Part shown: positions 47,708-56,163 of the stretch, in pieces | Position numbering within the stretch: the stretch's first letter is position 1 | Layout: each line of letters opens with the position of its first letter | From: Verrucosispora sp. WMMD573 | GTDB lineage: Bacteria; Actinomycetota; Actinomycetes; Mycobacteriales; Micromonosporaceae | NCBI RefSeq assembly: GCF_027497175.1 | Contig: NZ_CP114901.1 | Coordinates: 3,348,001-3,412,000 of the forward strand | Direction: 5' to 3' | DNA length: 64,000 bases | The notes under the pieces: generated by a model | Told to the model about the DNA's origin: nothing | The model's input: the letters and a program-made list of their open reading frames with translations, nothing else | Database searches by the model: none | Program-made: the position numbers and the translations under genes

Positions 47708-48754
47708 TCAGATCAGATCCCAGCTCAGCGCGGTGCCACGCGCCACGTCGGCGGTGAAGCGGCGGCCCAGCACCCGGTCGATCTCCACCGGGGGGAGTCC
47801 ACCGGCCGGTCGGATCGAGCGGACGTTCTGCACGGTCACCTCGTCGCCGGCGCGTACGTCCGCCACCACGTACAGCGAGCGCCGGAAGCGCAGGCCCTCC
47901 TGCTCGGCCGGCGTCGGCCCGACCGCCGTGCCGCCCAGTGCCGCGTACGCCCGCTCCGACTCGACCACCAGGGCGGCCAACTCGCTGGGGTTGAGCGAGA
48001 AGTCGGAGTCCACCCCGCCGTCGGCGCGGTCCAGCGTGACGTGCTTCTCGATGAAGCAGGCGCCGAGCGCCACCGAGGCCACCGGCACCCCGATGCCCGG
48101 GGTGTGGTCGGAAAGACCCACCGGCACGCCGAACGCGTCGGCCAGCACCGGGATCCGGCGCAGGTTGCTGTCTGCCGGCGGTGCCGGATAGGAGGCGGTG
48201 CAGGCCAGCAGGATGATCCCGCCCGCACCGCCGTCGCGGGCGGTCCGCACGGCGGCGTCGATCTCGGCCAGGGTGGCCATCCCGGTCGAGATGACCATTG
48301 GCTTGCCGGTGGCCGCGACCAGCCGGATCAACGGCAGATCGACCAGTTCCGACGAAGCGATCTTGTACGCCGGAGCGTCCAGTTCCTCCAGCAGCTCCAC
48401 GGCGGTGGAGTCGAACGGGGAGGAGAAGACGGTCAGCCCGAGGGCGCGGGCCCGCTCGAAGATCGGCCGGTGCCACTCGTACGGGGTGTGCGCCTTCTCG
48501 TAGAGCCGGTAGAGGTTCTGCCCGCCCCACAGCTCGTGCCCGCCGGAGATGCGGAACTCCGGCGTGTCCACGTCGATGGTGATGGTGTCCGGCCGGTACG
48601 TCTGAAGCTTCAGCGCGTGCGCGCCACTGGCCGCCACGGCATCCACGATGGACAGGGCGCGGTCCAGGTCTCCGTTGTGGTTGCCGGACATCTCGGCCAC
48701 CACGAAGGGGCGCTCTCCGGCGCCGACCAGATGCGACCCGATCTTGAACGTCAT
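47708..48754 (-). CDS. pseI: Pseudaminic acid synthase-like (NeuB family)
   Basis: A 348-residue enzyme that condenses the 6-deoxy hexose from PseG with phosphoenolpyruvate to make the nine-carbon acid. The TIM barrel shows VVAEMSGNHNGDLDRAL, the PseI-typical LKLQTYRPDTITID, FSSPFDSTAVELLEEL and HTPGIGVPVASVALGA-IEKHVTLD. The C-terminal SAF (antifreeze-like) domain starts near residue 285 (RRSLYVVADVRAGD). Its start overlaps the glycosyltransferase stop by four bases (ATGA). It lies about 8 kb from the main pse operon. Confidence 0.93.
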   Translation of the reverse strand: MTFKIGSHLVGAGERPFVVAEMSGNHNGDLDRALSIVDAVAASGAHALKLQTYRPDTITIDVDTPEFRISGGHELWGGQNLYRLYEKAHTPYEWHRPIFERARALGLTVFSSPFDSTAVELLEELDAPAYKIASSELVDLPLIRLVAATGKPMVISTGMATLAEIDAAVRTARDGGAGGIILLACTASYPAPPADSNLRRIPVLADAFGVPVGLSDHTPGIGVPVASVALGACFIEKHVTLDRADGGVDSDFSLNPSELAALVVESERAYAALGGTAVGPTPAEQEGLRFRRSLYVVADVRAGDEVTVQNVRSIRPAGGLPPVEIDRVLGRRFTADVARGTALSWDLI

Positions 48755-49893
48755 TCCGATCCGTTTCCGTGCGTGCTTACCAAGGTGCGGTCCTGGGCCG
48801 GGCTGCCCGGTGCCGGGGCCGACCCGCCTGTCGCGGGATCCCCGCCGGTGCTGCCGCGGAGCCGGCCGGCGAGCCGATGGGCCCGCCGCAGCGCCGCGTA
48901 CGCCAGGTAGCTGTCGCGGCCGACCAGCCGGTGCTTGAGCCCCGACACTCCGCCTGGTCGGGGGTAGCCGCCGCGGGGCAGGTACGTGCGGTAGTGCGCG
49001 GCGACCCGACGGAAGAAGTCCCGGCGCAGGTGCGGATGCAACCGGTCGTCGTTGCCGACCACCACCAGGAAGTGGTTCACCATCAGGTCGAACAGCTCGG
49101 CGTGCCAGCGTCCGTCCGGATGCCGGTGCCGCAGCCAGGCGAAAAGGCGGTCGTACTGCTCGAAGGCGTCGAAGTGCCGACCGCTACGCGTGGAGGTGAT
49201 CGCTCCCTGGCGGCCCTGACGGTACAGATAGCAGACCCGGTCCAGCACGCTGATGCGCTCCGCGCCGATCAGCAGCGGGTGGCTGAACGGGATGTCCTCG
49301 TACCAGCCGGGGTGGAAGCGCAGCCCCAACTCGGCCATGAACTCCCGGCGTACCACCTTGTTCCAGGCGGTGTGCTGCACGCGTAGCAGGTGCGGCCGGT
49401 CGGCCAGCCGGACCACGCCGGGGATCGCGCGCAGCAGCCGGCTGCTGGCGTCCACCTCCTCGCGCCCGCACTCGTGCACCCGCAGGTGGTCGACCATCAT
49501 CACGTCGGGGCGGTCCGCTCGTAGCCGGTCCAGCACGGCCGGGATCGTGCCGGCCGGCAGCCAGTCGTCGCTGTCGACGAACCAGACGTACCGGCCGGTG
49601 GCCACGTCCAGGCCCGCGTTGCGGGCCGGTCCGAGGCCGACATTGCGGTCCAGGTGCAGGACGCGCAGCCCGGGATGCTCGGCGGCGTACCCGCGCAGCA
49701 GGTCGCCGCACCGGTCCGGCGAGGCGTCGTCGACGGCGATCACCTCGACCTGAGCCGCCTCGGCAGGCGGGATGTCGCCGTGGATGGAGTCCAGGCACTG
49801 GCGCAGGTACGCCTCGACGCCGTAAACCGGCACGACGATGCTCAGCAGCGGCGTTGGCGTCGGCGGTGTGACCACCCGGAAACCTTCGGCCAT
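48751..49893 (-). CDS. Family 2 glycosyltransferase
   Basis: A 380-residue GT2 enzyme. The nucleotide-sugar fold has LLSIVVPVYGVEAYLRQCLDSI at the start, VIAVDDASPDR, NVGLGPARNAGL and the metal-binding FVDSDDW near residue 115. The C-terminal half contains basic helices (GLKHRLVGRDSYLAYAALRRAHRLAGRLRG) that may touch the membrane. Coupling to pseI by a four-base overlap suggests it works on the nonulosonate glycan, perhaps adding the sugar next to it. Start at ATG 49893, with only a weak ribosome-binding site. Confidence 0.88.
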   Translation of the reverse strand: MAEGFRVVTPPTPTPLLSIVVPVYGVEAYLRQCLDSIHGDIPPAEAAQVEVIAVDDASPDRCGDLLRGYAAEHPGLRVLHLDRNVGLGPARNAGLDVATGRYVWFVDSDDWLPAGTIPAVLDRLRADRPDVMMVDHLRVHECGREEVDASSRLLRAIPGVVRLADRPHLLRVQHTAWNKVVRREFMAELGLRFHPGWYEDIPFSHPLLIGAERISVLDRVCYLYRQGRQGAITSTRSGRHFDAFEQYDRLFAWLRHRHPDGRWHAELFDLMVNHFLVVVGNDDRLHPHLRRDFFRRVAAHYRTYLPRGGYPRPGGVSGLKHRLVGRDSYLAYAALRRAHRLAGRLRGSTGGDPATGGSAPAPGSPAQDRTLVSTHGNGSE

Positions 49894-50212
49894 CCGGGTT
49901 GACGAACCTGGAACCTGACGTGGCCGCGCACGGTGGAGTTTTTGAACAGCCGATGAGTGCCAGGTTAACGAGGGGGCACCTGTCCGACTGGAGGGCTGCC
50001 GGTGATCGATCTGGACAAATGTCGCAGCAGGCGTTGCTCCGGAGTGCGGCGGGGCGGCCGAGCCAGGCAGTTGCCTGCCAGCTACCCGAGGTAGGGTGCC
50101 CGGCGGGCCGCGCCGACCGGTTGCCTCCACGGGAGAACGGCTCCTGCCGTCATTCCGGCGGCCACGAGGAGATTGGCGTACGAGTGACGGGGTCGACAAC
50201 CGGGAGGTGGGC
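49894..50212. other. Divergent intergenic region, no clear element
   Basis: About 320 bases between the glycosyltransferase (minus) and the acyltransferase (plus). It should hold both promoters, but I cannot point to a convincing -35/-10 pair. Small frames here lack ribosome-binding sites and coding bias. Confidence 0.4.
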
Positions 50213-51601
50213 ATGACGAGCACGTCCCTCGCGCCGTCGGCGACCACCCCACGCGAGCGTACGGACGCGGACCGTCTGCCGTCGCTGACCGGGCTGCGGT
50301 GGATCGCCGCGCTGCTGGTCTTCGGTTTCCACGCCGGCACCATGCGCATCATCGCCGATCCCGGTCCGCAGGCGGTGGTGGGCGAGATCTTCACCCTGGG
50401 CCTGTCCGGGGTGCAGTTCTTCTTCATCCTCAGCGGCTTCGTGCTGGTCTGGTCCGCGCGGCCTGGTGCCTCCCGGCGCCGGTTCTGGCGGCGTCGGTTC
50501 GCCAAGATCTATCCCAATCATCTGGTGCTGTGGGCGCTGGCCATGCTGGCGATGCTCTGGTTCGCCGATCCGATCAACCCGGTGGCGGCGCTGGAGAATC
50601 TCCTGCTGGTGCAGGCCTGGGATCCGCGGCCGGGCCACTTCTACAGCATCAACAACGTCAGCTGGTCGCTCTCCTGCGAGCTGTTCTTCTACCTGTGCCT
50701 ACCGCTGGTGCTGCCGGCGGTGCGACGGGCCCGACCGTGGCTGCTGTGGGCTGTCGTGATCGCGGTGCCGCTGCTCATCCTGGCGCTCTGGCCCGGGCAG
50801 GCTCTGGTTCCGGAGCCGGATCGGTGGTGGTTCACCCAGGTCTTCCCGCTGGTTCGTTCGCTGGAGTTCTGGATGGGCGTGGCCGCGGCCGAACTCATGC
50901 TGCGGGGCCGCTGGCGGGGGCCCCGGCTCCCGGTGGCCAGTCTGATCTTCGTCCTGACCTGGGTGGCGGCCTCCCAGTGGATCCGGGCCGAGTTCTGGGC
51001 GGCGCTGCTGTCGGCGGCGTACGTCCTGGTGATCGCCGCTGCGGCCGACGCGGACGTGCACGGGCGGCGCTCGCCGTTGCGCTCCCGGACGATGGTCTGG
51101 CTCGGCGAGGTCTCGTTCGCGTTCTACCTGGTGCACGTTTTCGTGATCATGACGATCCTGCGGTTGACCGGCGACTGGGGTACCGGCCTGCCCGGCTGGT
51201 GGGGTCCGCTCGCGGTGGTCGGGTTCCTGCTGCTCACCCTGGGACTGGCCGCTCTGTTGCACAGGTACGTGGAACAGCCGATGATGCGTCGCCTGGCCCC
51301 ATCCCGACCGCCGCAACCCGGCCCGCCGGACGCGGCGCGTACCAGATCATCGGGCGCTGCGGCGCGACCTGTGTCGCCGGGCGGCGCGGTGCGCTCCGAG
51401 TCGCCGGGCGGCGCGGCGCGCTCCGAGCCGCCGGGCGGCGCGGCGCGCTCCGGGTCGCCGGGCGCGGCGGGTTCCGAGACGTCGCCCGGACCGTCGGTGG
51501 TCGGACTGCCCCGACAGCGGGCATCCCGGGACGGTGCGGACCCTGCCGGCGGCGTTGATCATAGCGGCGACCGTCCATCACGGACGGTAGGTTTGGAGTA
51601 G
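50213..51601 (+). CDS. Acyltransferase 3 family membrane protein (OafA/YrhL-like)
   Basis: A 462-residue membrane O-acyltransferase. It begins LPSLTGLRWIAALLVFGFHAG, which carries the family's catalytic His, then about ten helices, with GVQFFFILSGFVL and FYLVHVFVI typical of the family, and RYVEQPMMRRL at the domain end. Such enzymes acylate sugars of surface polysaccharides across the membrane. The last 75 residues are a disordered tail built on tandem copies of SPGGAARSE. ATG 50213 follows GGGAGG by six bases. Proximity to the pse genes and the ACP cassette suggests acylation of the same glycan (inferred). Confidence 0.9.
   Translation: MTSTSLAPSATTPRERTDADRLPSLTGLRWIAALLVFGFHAGTMRIIADPGPQAVVGEIFTLGLSGVQFFFILSGFVLVWSARPGASRRRFWRRRFAKIYPNHLVLWALAMLAMLWFADPINPVAALENLLLVQAWDPRPGHFYSINNVSWSLSCELFFYLCLPLVLPAVRRARPWLLWAVVIAVPLLILALWPGQALVPEPDRWWFTQVFPLVRSLEFWMGVAAAELMLRGRWRGPRLPVASLIFVLTWVAASQWIRAEFWAALLSAAYVLVIAAAADADVHGRRSPLRSRTMVWLGEVSFAFYLVHVFVIMTILRLTGDWGTGLPGWWGPLAVVGFLLLTLGLAALLHRYVEQPMMRRLAPSRPPQPGPPDAARTRSSGAAARPVSPGGAVRSESPGGAARSEPPGGAARSGSPGAAGSETSPGPSVVGLPRQRASRDGADPAGGVDHSGDRPSRTVGLE
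51374..51470 (+). repeat. 27-bp tandem repeat in the acyltransferase tail
   Basis: A unit of 27 bp (starting tcgccgggcggcgcgg) occurs at 51374, 51401 and 51428, with a partial copy at 51455. The period is a multiple of three, so the reading frame is kept and each copy adds nine residues (SPGGAARSE). Confidence 0.85.
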
Positions 51602-51700
51602 CCTGACCTGCCCGTATCGACGTACCCGGCGACGCGCCGGGCGATTTCGACACGCCCGTGGCTGGTGCGTCCCGGCCGGTCGTGGCGGTAGCGTGACGAC

Positions 51701-52345
51701 GTGCTTCCCGCCGCGCCCGCCCGTCCTCTGTGGTGGTTGGCGCGCTGGGCCGCGCGGCTGTTGACCGGGCTCGCGGTCGCCGCCGCCTTCACCCTCGGCC
51801 CCTGGGCACTGCCGGGGCACCCGGCCGCCGCCGACCGGTTCACGGCCACGGCAACACCGATCGAGACCTTCGTACCACCGACGTCCGCCGACTGGCACCA
51901 GGCCGCCCCCCTCGACCTGGCTGACACTCGCGGCCAAGCCGCACTGCTCGATCTGGCCGCACCCCTCGATCTGCCCGCACTGCTCGATTTGCCCGCACTG
52001 CTCGATCTGGCCGCCGCTCGCGGCCAAGCCGCACCCCTCGACCCGGCCACCGCTCTCCATCTGGCCGTGCCGTTCGATCTGGCCGCCTGCCTCGACCTGG
52101 TTGGCCTGGCGACGTCTACTTCGCGGTGTGCCGGTCACTCAGCGGACCCGGCCGGAGGTTGCGCCTCGTCGACCGCGCGGGGCGCCGACGATCCCACCGA
52201 CCCGGCCGGGGTGTCCGCGACACAGCCGACGGCCTGTGGTCGGTCCGGGCTGACGGCGCTCGGCAGCGTCGCTGCGCGCGTCACGCGGGTGCCGGCGGCC
52301 CCGGTCGGGGGCGTCCAGGCCGCCCGCGCCCCACCGCACGCCTGA
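51701..52345 (+). CDS. Hypothetical protein with TM segment and LLDLPA repeats
   Basis: A 214-residue frame starting at GTG 51701. Residues 10-35 (LWWLARWAARLLTGLAVAAAF) form a basic-hydrophobic signal or anchor. The middle has four near-identical six-residue repeats of LLDLPA type, encoded by an 18-bp tandem repeat. The C-terminal third is Ala/Thr/Pro/Cys-rich with weak coding character. I do not recognise it. Expression is plausible because the N-terminus looks like a real secretion signal, but the C-terminal part could be wrong or the gene may be decaying. Confidence 0.45.
   Translation: MLPAAPARPLWWLARWAARLLTGLAVAAAFTLGPWALPGHPAAADRFTATATPIETFVPPTSADWHQAAPLDLADTRGQAALLDLAAPLDLPALLDLPALLDLAAARGQAAPLDPATALHLAVPFDLAACLDLVGLATSTSRCAGHSADPAGGCASSTARGADDPTDPAGVSATQPTACGRSGLTALGSVAARVTRVPAAPVGGVQAARAPPHA
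51944..52015 (+). repeat. 18-bp tandem repeat, four copies
   Basis: Four consecutive 18-base units (ctgctcgatctggccgca and variants) begin at 51944, 51962, 51980 and 51998. They encode repeats of Leu-Leu-Asp-Leu-Pro/Ala-Ala on the plus strand. Looser copies flank the block on both sides. Confidence 0.85.
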
Positions 52346-52549
52346 TCTCCGGCGACCTTCCGTCGCGTCCGCACCGCTCGGTGCCGCACCCGCGCCGAGC
52401 ACCTGCCAGCCCGTTGCGTCAGCCGCGCCGTCGGCAGCTGCCAGAACGAGCGACACCGCCGCGCGAACCCGCAATCGCGCCGCAACGCCATTCGCGATCC
52501 GCTGCCGGTACGGCCACCGGCGCCGTACCGATTTCCCCGAGGTGCCGAC

Positions 52550-53308
52550 ATGGAGAAGACCGTTCTCTACCAGTTCCTGATCGAGGTGCCACGCGCCGCC
52601 GCCATCTGGTCGGGCCTGCTCGTGCTCGCGCTGGGCGTACTCACCGTGCTGGTCGCCCGTCCGGAGCCGGCCGAGCCGGTGGAAAGACCCGCCGACGAGG
52701 ACGCGCTCCGCGCCGCGACCGAGGAGGCCGACCTGCGCCGATACGCGGACGAGGTGGCGGTCGCGGCAGCCGGCGCCGGGCAGAACGCCGAGCGACGGCG
52801 TACGGCGTGGCGGGTAGCCCAGACGGAGCTGGACCGCGCCTGGGCCGCGTACGACCAGGCGGAGGCCGCCGCCCGGCGGCTGGCCGACGTCGCCGGACTG
52901 CCGACCCCACGCACCCCCCGAACCCCGGCCGAGTACGCGTCCCGCGAACGCTGGCTGCGCCGGGCTGCGATGGCCGCCCACTGGCGTGGTGACCTGACCG
53001 CCCGCCAGCTCAGCGACGTGCTGGCACGCCGGTCGGGCTGGGACCCCCGGCGTCACCCGGCGGAGCAGGAGGTGGTCCTCGCCCGGGTGGTGCGTGACAA
53101 CCGCCTGGCGGCCTATCGGTCGGCCGCCGAGCGGGAGCGGGAACTGTGGCGGGCGGCGGAACTGGCCGCCGAGGCGGCTCGCGCCCTCTCCGCCGAGGCG
53201 TACGCGGCCGCCGAGCGGCTCCGACCGAACCGGCTGCCCGTCTCCGGTCGGGCCACCGTCGGGCGACCCGGCCTGCTCCCGCGCTGGCGTCCGGCTCGCT
53301 TCGGCTGA
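52550..53308 (+). CDS. Membrane-anchored coiled-coil protein of unknown function
   Basis: A 252-residue protein. One N-terminal transmembrane helix (residues about 15-38, AAAIWSGLLVLALGVLTVLVA) is followed by a long Ala/Arg/Glu-rich helical domain that looks like coiled coil (AERRRTAWRVAQTELDRAWAAYDQAEAAARRLAD; ERERELWRAAELAAEAARAL). The C-terminus is basic. ATG 52550 follows GAGGTG. No catalytic motif is visible. It is probably a cytoplasmic domain tethered to the membrane, with unknown function. Confidence 0.75.
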   Translation: MEKTVLYQFLIEVPRAAAIWSGLLVLALGVLTVLVARPEPAEPVERPADEDALRAATEEADLRRYADEVAVAAAGAGQNAERRRTAWRVAQTELDRAWAAYDQAEAAARRLADVAGLPTPRTPRTPAEYASRERWLRRAAMAAHWRGDLTARQLSDVLARRSGWDPRRHPAEQEVVLARVVRDNRLAAYRSAAERERELWRAAELAAEAARALSAEAYAAAERLRPNRLPVSGRATVGRPGLLPRWRPARFG

Positions 53309-53560
53309 AATTCCGTGAGCTGAGTCACATTAGCCGGAAATTCGGTCACTGATCGTAGGTAAGGCGATTACCGCAGTAATCTCCACTGAGATTTCCACCG
53401 GCCGTCCGGTTGTTACCCGAAGGTGCCCGAAATGCCATCGGTCCCATTGGGCGACGGCAGTTCCCCGGTACCCGAAAATCGCCGCCCCAGATGATGTTTA
53501 AGCAGGTCAGGGTGGGTTGGCTTCGAGGTGACCGGCCAGTAGTGTCAGCGCGTCCGGTGC
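53309..53560. other. Intergenic region upstream of the ydaO riboswitch
   Basis: About 250 bases with lower GC than the rest of the window (for example the stretch around 53310-53400). It probably carries the promoter for the riboswitch-peptidase transcript. I could not identify a confident -35/-10 pair and no gene is supported here. Confidence 0.5.
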
Positions 53561-53726
53561 GGTAATCGATCGCAGGAAGCGACGCCGTACCGACCCGCTC
53601 AATCGTGATCTCACGAACCGGGGACCCACTGCACCACTGGGGTGAATCCGCGAGCCTCGACTCGCGGTAGGGCGTCTTCCCGCCCGAATCCGTCAGCTAA
53701 CCCGGTCGGCGGTGACGGAAGGAGTA
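53561..53726 (+). ncRNA. ydaO-yuaA (cyclic di-AMP) riboswitch
   Basis: The leader contains the conserved ydaO elements in order: CGCTCAATCG, TCACGAACCGGGGACCCA, TGGGGTGAATCC, GGTAGGGCGTCTTCCCGCCCGAATCCGTCAGCTAACC split across 53667-53703, and GGTGACGGAAGGAG at the end. These match the actinobacterial version that binds c-di-AMP and sits before cell-wall hydrolase genes such as rpfA. Here it controls the secreted C39-like peptidase gene about 240 bases downstream. In this class c-di-AMP usually turns expression off. The exact ends are approximate. Confidence 0.9.
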
Positions 53727-53963
53727 CCAACCCTCGTGCAGTCCGATGTGATCCCCCCGTTCCCCCGCCTCCACGGCACTGCGGTGCCCGTGCTCGCCGG
53801 CCCGATCGCCGCGAGCTGACCCCCGGTCATCGCCACCGCCCGGCCTTTCCGGGCGTACCCCTTGAACGGCCTGTCCCGCTCACCCGGGCGGTCGTCGGCG
53901 CCCTGCTGCCGACCCGACCGCCGGAGCCGGTGTGCCGTTCTCCCCTCAGCCCGTGGAGGAACC

Positions 53964-54809
53964 GTGAAGCACACCCTCTCCCGCCGGCTCCGCCGGCTGG
54001 TCACCGAACGCCCCTATCAGCTCGTTGCCGGCGCTGCCGTGGCCCTCGTCCTGGCCACCGGCACCGGAGCGGCTCTCGCCGGCACCGGAAACACCCCGGC
54101 ACCCACGCAGGCCACGACCGCCGCCGAACTGCGCAGCGACACGGTGGCCGCGACGAGTCAGGCGGAGGTCGCGCCGACGACCGCCGCACCCAGCAGCGCG
54201 GCATCCAGCAGTGCCGCGCCGGCCAGCGCAGCCGCCTCGCCGTCGCCGAAGGCCACCTCGGACCCGGACCTGGTAAGCAAGAAGGCGGCACCGAAGCCGC
54301 CGGCCTCGAAGGTTCTGAAGTACGACCACCAGGCCCAGACCAACGGCTACTACTGCGGTCCCGCCGCCGTGCGTAACGCGCTCAGCGCCGCCGGTGTCGC
54401 GCGTAGTCAGGACGCCCTGGCCAGCCAGCTCGGCACCACGTTCGCCGGCACCAACTCGGCCGAGGACACCACCCGCGTCCTCAACGCCGTCGTCAAGGGC
54501 GACCCGTACGAGACCACGATGATCCGTGGCGGTGCGGCCAGCCCGGCCCAGATGGACCAGCTCCAGGCGGACGTCGTCGCCGCCATCACCGACGGGCGGG
54601 GCGTCGTGGTGAACGTCGCCGGTTCCGTCACCGACAACGCAGGCCGCTGGCACTCCTTCCCGGGAGGCCACTACATCGCCGTGGTCGGCTATGAGGACTC
54701 CGGCCGCCTGGTGAAGATCGCCGACTCGGCCGACGCCTCGTACCCGTCGTACTGGATCAGCACCATCGACCTCGCCAACTGGGCCGCCACCCGCGGCTAC
54801 TCGGCCTGA
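53964..54809 (+). CDS. Secreted C39-like cysteine peptidase
   Basis: A 281-residue exported protein. The signal peptide spans about residues 1-38 (RRLRRLVTERPYQ, then a hydrophobic core ending ALAGT). A Ser/Ala/Pro-rich linker runs to about 120, followed by a papain-like C39_2 domain. The catalytic Cys is in QTNGYYCGPAAVRNAL, the His in GGHYIAVVGYED and the Asp in KIADSAD. It probably cleaves peptides or cell-wall crosslinks outside the cell. The GTG start at 53964 follows GGAGGA. Control by a c-di-AMP riboswitch links it to cell-wall or osmotic signalling. Confidence 0.9.
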   Translation: MKHTLSRRLRRLVTERPYQLVAGAAVALVLATGTGAALAGTGNTPAPTQATTAAELRSDTVAATSQAEVAPTTAAPSSAASSSAAPASAAASPSPKATSDPDLVSKKAAPKPPASKVLKYDHQAQTNGYYCGPAAVRNALSAAGVARSQDALASQLGTTFAGTNSAEDTTRVLNAVVKGDPYETTMIRGGAASPAQMDQLQADVVAAITDGRGVVVNVAGSVTDNAGRWHSFPGGHYIAVVGYEDSGRLVKIADSADASYPSYWISTIDLANWAATRGYSA

Positions 54810-54830
54810 TCGCATCGTCCCGCTGCACCC

Positions 54831-54862
54831 GGAAGCCCTCGGCCCGCTGGCAGAGGGCTTCC
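54831..54862 (+). terminator. Hairpin terminator after the peptidase gene
   Basis: ggaagccctc (54831-54840) and gagggcttcc (54853-54862) form a perfect 10-bp stem with a 12-base loop, followed by GTTTCGGG. It lies 22 bases after the peptidase stop. Confidence 0.8.
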
Positions 54863-54923
54863 GTTTCGGGTACGTCAAGCGGCGGGTCATGCTGGTTGCC
54901 GGGTCGACGTAGCTCGGGGTTCG

Positions 54924-55124
54924 TCAGGCGTGCGCGCGGTGCTGCTTCGCCAGGCCGACGAAGCTCGCCCAGGCCGCCGGGGTGAAGGCCAGCGTGGCGG
55001 CGTCGCGGTTCTTGGTGTCGCGGACCAGCACGATGCCGGGCAGGTTGTCGGCGACCTCCACGCAGTCGTTGCCGCTGGAGCCGCTGCGGGTGGACTTGCG
55101 CCAGGTCGCGCCGTTCAGATCCAT
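54924..55124 (-). CDS. DUF397 protein
   Basis: A 66-residue DUF397 protein. WRKSTRSGSSGNDCVEVAD and VLVRDTKNRDAATLAFTPAAWASFV are the diagnostic segments. DUF397 proteins are small partners, and in some cases antitoxin-like, of the HTH/DUF5753 regulators encoded beside them, and related pairs influence Streptomyces development. The start at 55124 overlaps the end of the upstream HTH gene by ten bases, so the two are co-translated. Confidence 0.93.
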   Translation of the reverse strand: MDLNGATWRKSTRSGSSGNDCVEVADNLPGIVLVRDTKNRDAATLAFTPAAWASFVGLAKQHRAHA

Positions 55125-55927
55125 GGCTTCACAACATCCTTCATGCGCTCGATCGACTGGCGGCCGGACAGTGCCTCGTTGCGCACCGTCTCCCACTTCG
55201 ACAGCAGGACACTCAGGTCGTCGTCCTTGTCGACCAGGACGCCGCCGAGTTGAGTGTCCAGATTACCCACCCAGCCGCCGTCCGCGCTCCTCGCCAGTAT
55301 GAAGGGGCCGGTCAGTCCATCGTGCATGGCGACGCCGGTGGGCACCAGGTGCACGCTGATGTTGGGCCGGGTGGCCAGCTCCATCAGATGGTGCACCTGC
55401 TCGACCAGCACGTCCTTCAGCTCCTCGTCGACCCGCCGCAGCACCACCTCGTCGATCACCGCGACGAGCTGGGGCGGGTCGTCCTGCTCCAGCACCGTCT
55501 GCCGGGCCATCCGGTTGGCCAGCCGACGCTCCACCCCCGCCTCGGTCAACGCGGCGTCGGTCCGGATCACCGCACGGGCGTAGCGCTCGGTCTGGAGCAG
55601 GCCCGGCACCAGCGTCGGCTGGTAACAGCGGAGCTGCCGGGCGTTGCGTTCGGCCTCCAGGTAGGGCAGAAACCACGCCGGCTGGCGCAGCACCTCGGCG
55701 GTCCGCAGCAACTCCTCGAACATGCCCCCGGTCTCCAGGACCTCGTCCGCCCGCTTCGCGTACGGCCGATCGAGCGGGCGGGTGCCCACCTCCACAGCGG
55801 ACACCAGGGACGCCGAATAGTTCGTCCGCCGACCGAACTCCTCCTGGTTCATGCCGGCGGCAGTACGCAGCCGGCGAAGCTGCGTACGGATCAACTCATG
55901 CAGGTCGGAAGGCTGCTCGCGTTCCAT
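55115..55927 (-). CDS. XRE-type HTH regulator with DUF5753 domain
   Basis: A 270-residue DNA-binding protein. The N-terminal helix-turn-helix is IRTQLRRLRTAAGMNQEEFGRRTNYSASLVSAVE. The C-terminal DUF5753 domain has FLPYLEAERNARQLRCYQPTLVPGLLQTERYARAVI and ISVHLVPTGVAMHDGLTGPF. These regulators pair with DUF397 proteins and control morphology or secondary metabolism in several actinomycetes. The target is unknown here. ATG 55927 follows GGAGGGG. The frame stays open upstream but without domain-like sequence. Confidence 0.93.
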   Translation of the reverse strand: MEREQPSDLHELIRTQLRRLRTAAGMNQEEFGRRTNYSASLVSAVEVGTRPLDRPYAKRADEVLETGGMFEELLRTAEVLRQPAWFLPYLEAERNARQLRCYQPTLVPGLLQTERYARAVIRTDAALTEAGVERRLANRMARQTVLEQDDPPQLVAVIDEVVLRRVDEELKDVLVEQVHHLMELATRPNISVHLVPTGVAMHDGLTGPFILARSADGGWVGNLDTQLGGVLVDKDDDLSVLLSKWETVRNEALSGRQSIERMKDVVKPWI

Positions 55928-56163
55928 GTCCCCTCCACCGGGTCTGTCAAGATCGCCAAGAGGCCGCCCAGCGCCGGATCGGGGCACCCGGACCCCACCG
56001 TGGCCAGCGTCGATGCCTTCCGACCGTAGTGCCGTCCTCACCAGACTGTCACGCAACGGGGCCGCTCCCATCCACAGGGGACGGGGCGGTTCTGTCCCGG
56101 GGTCGCCCGTGCGCCTTCCCCCGCGTCCGGGCGGCCCCTCCGATCGCCGACTGGGAGGTTGAT

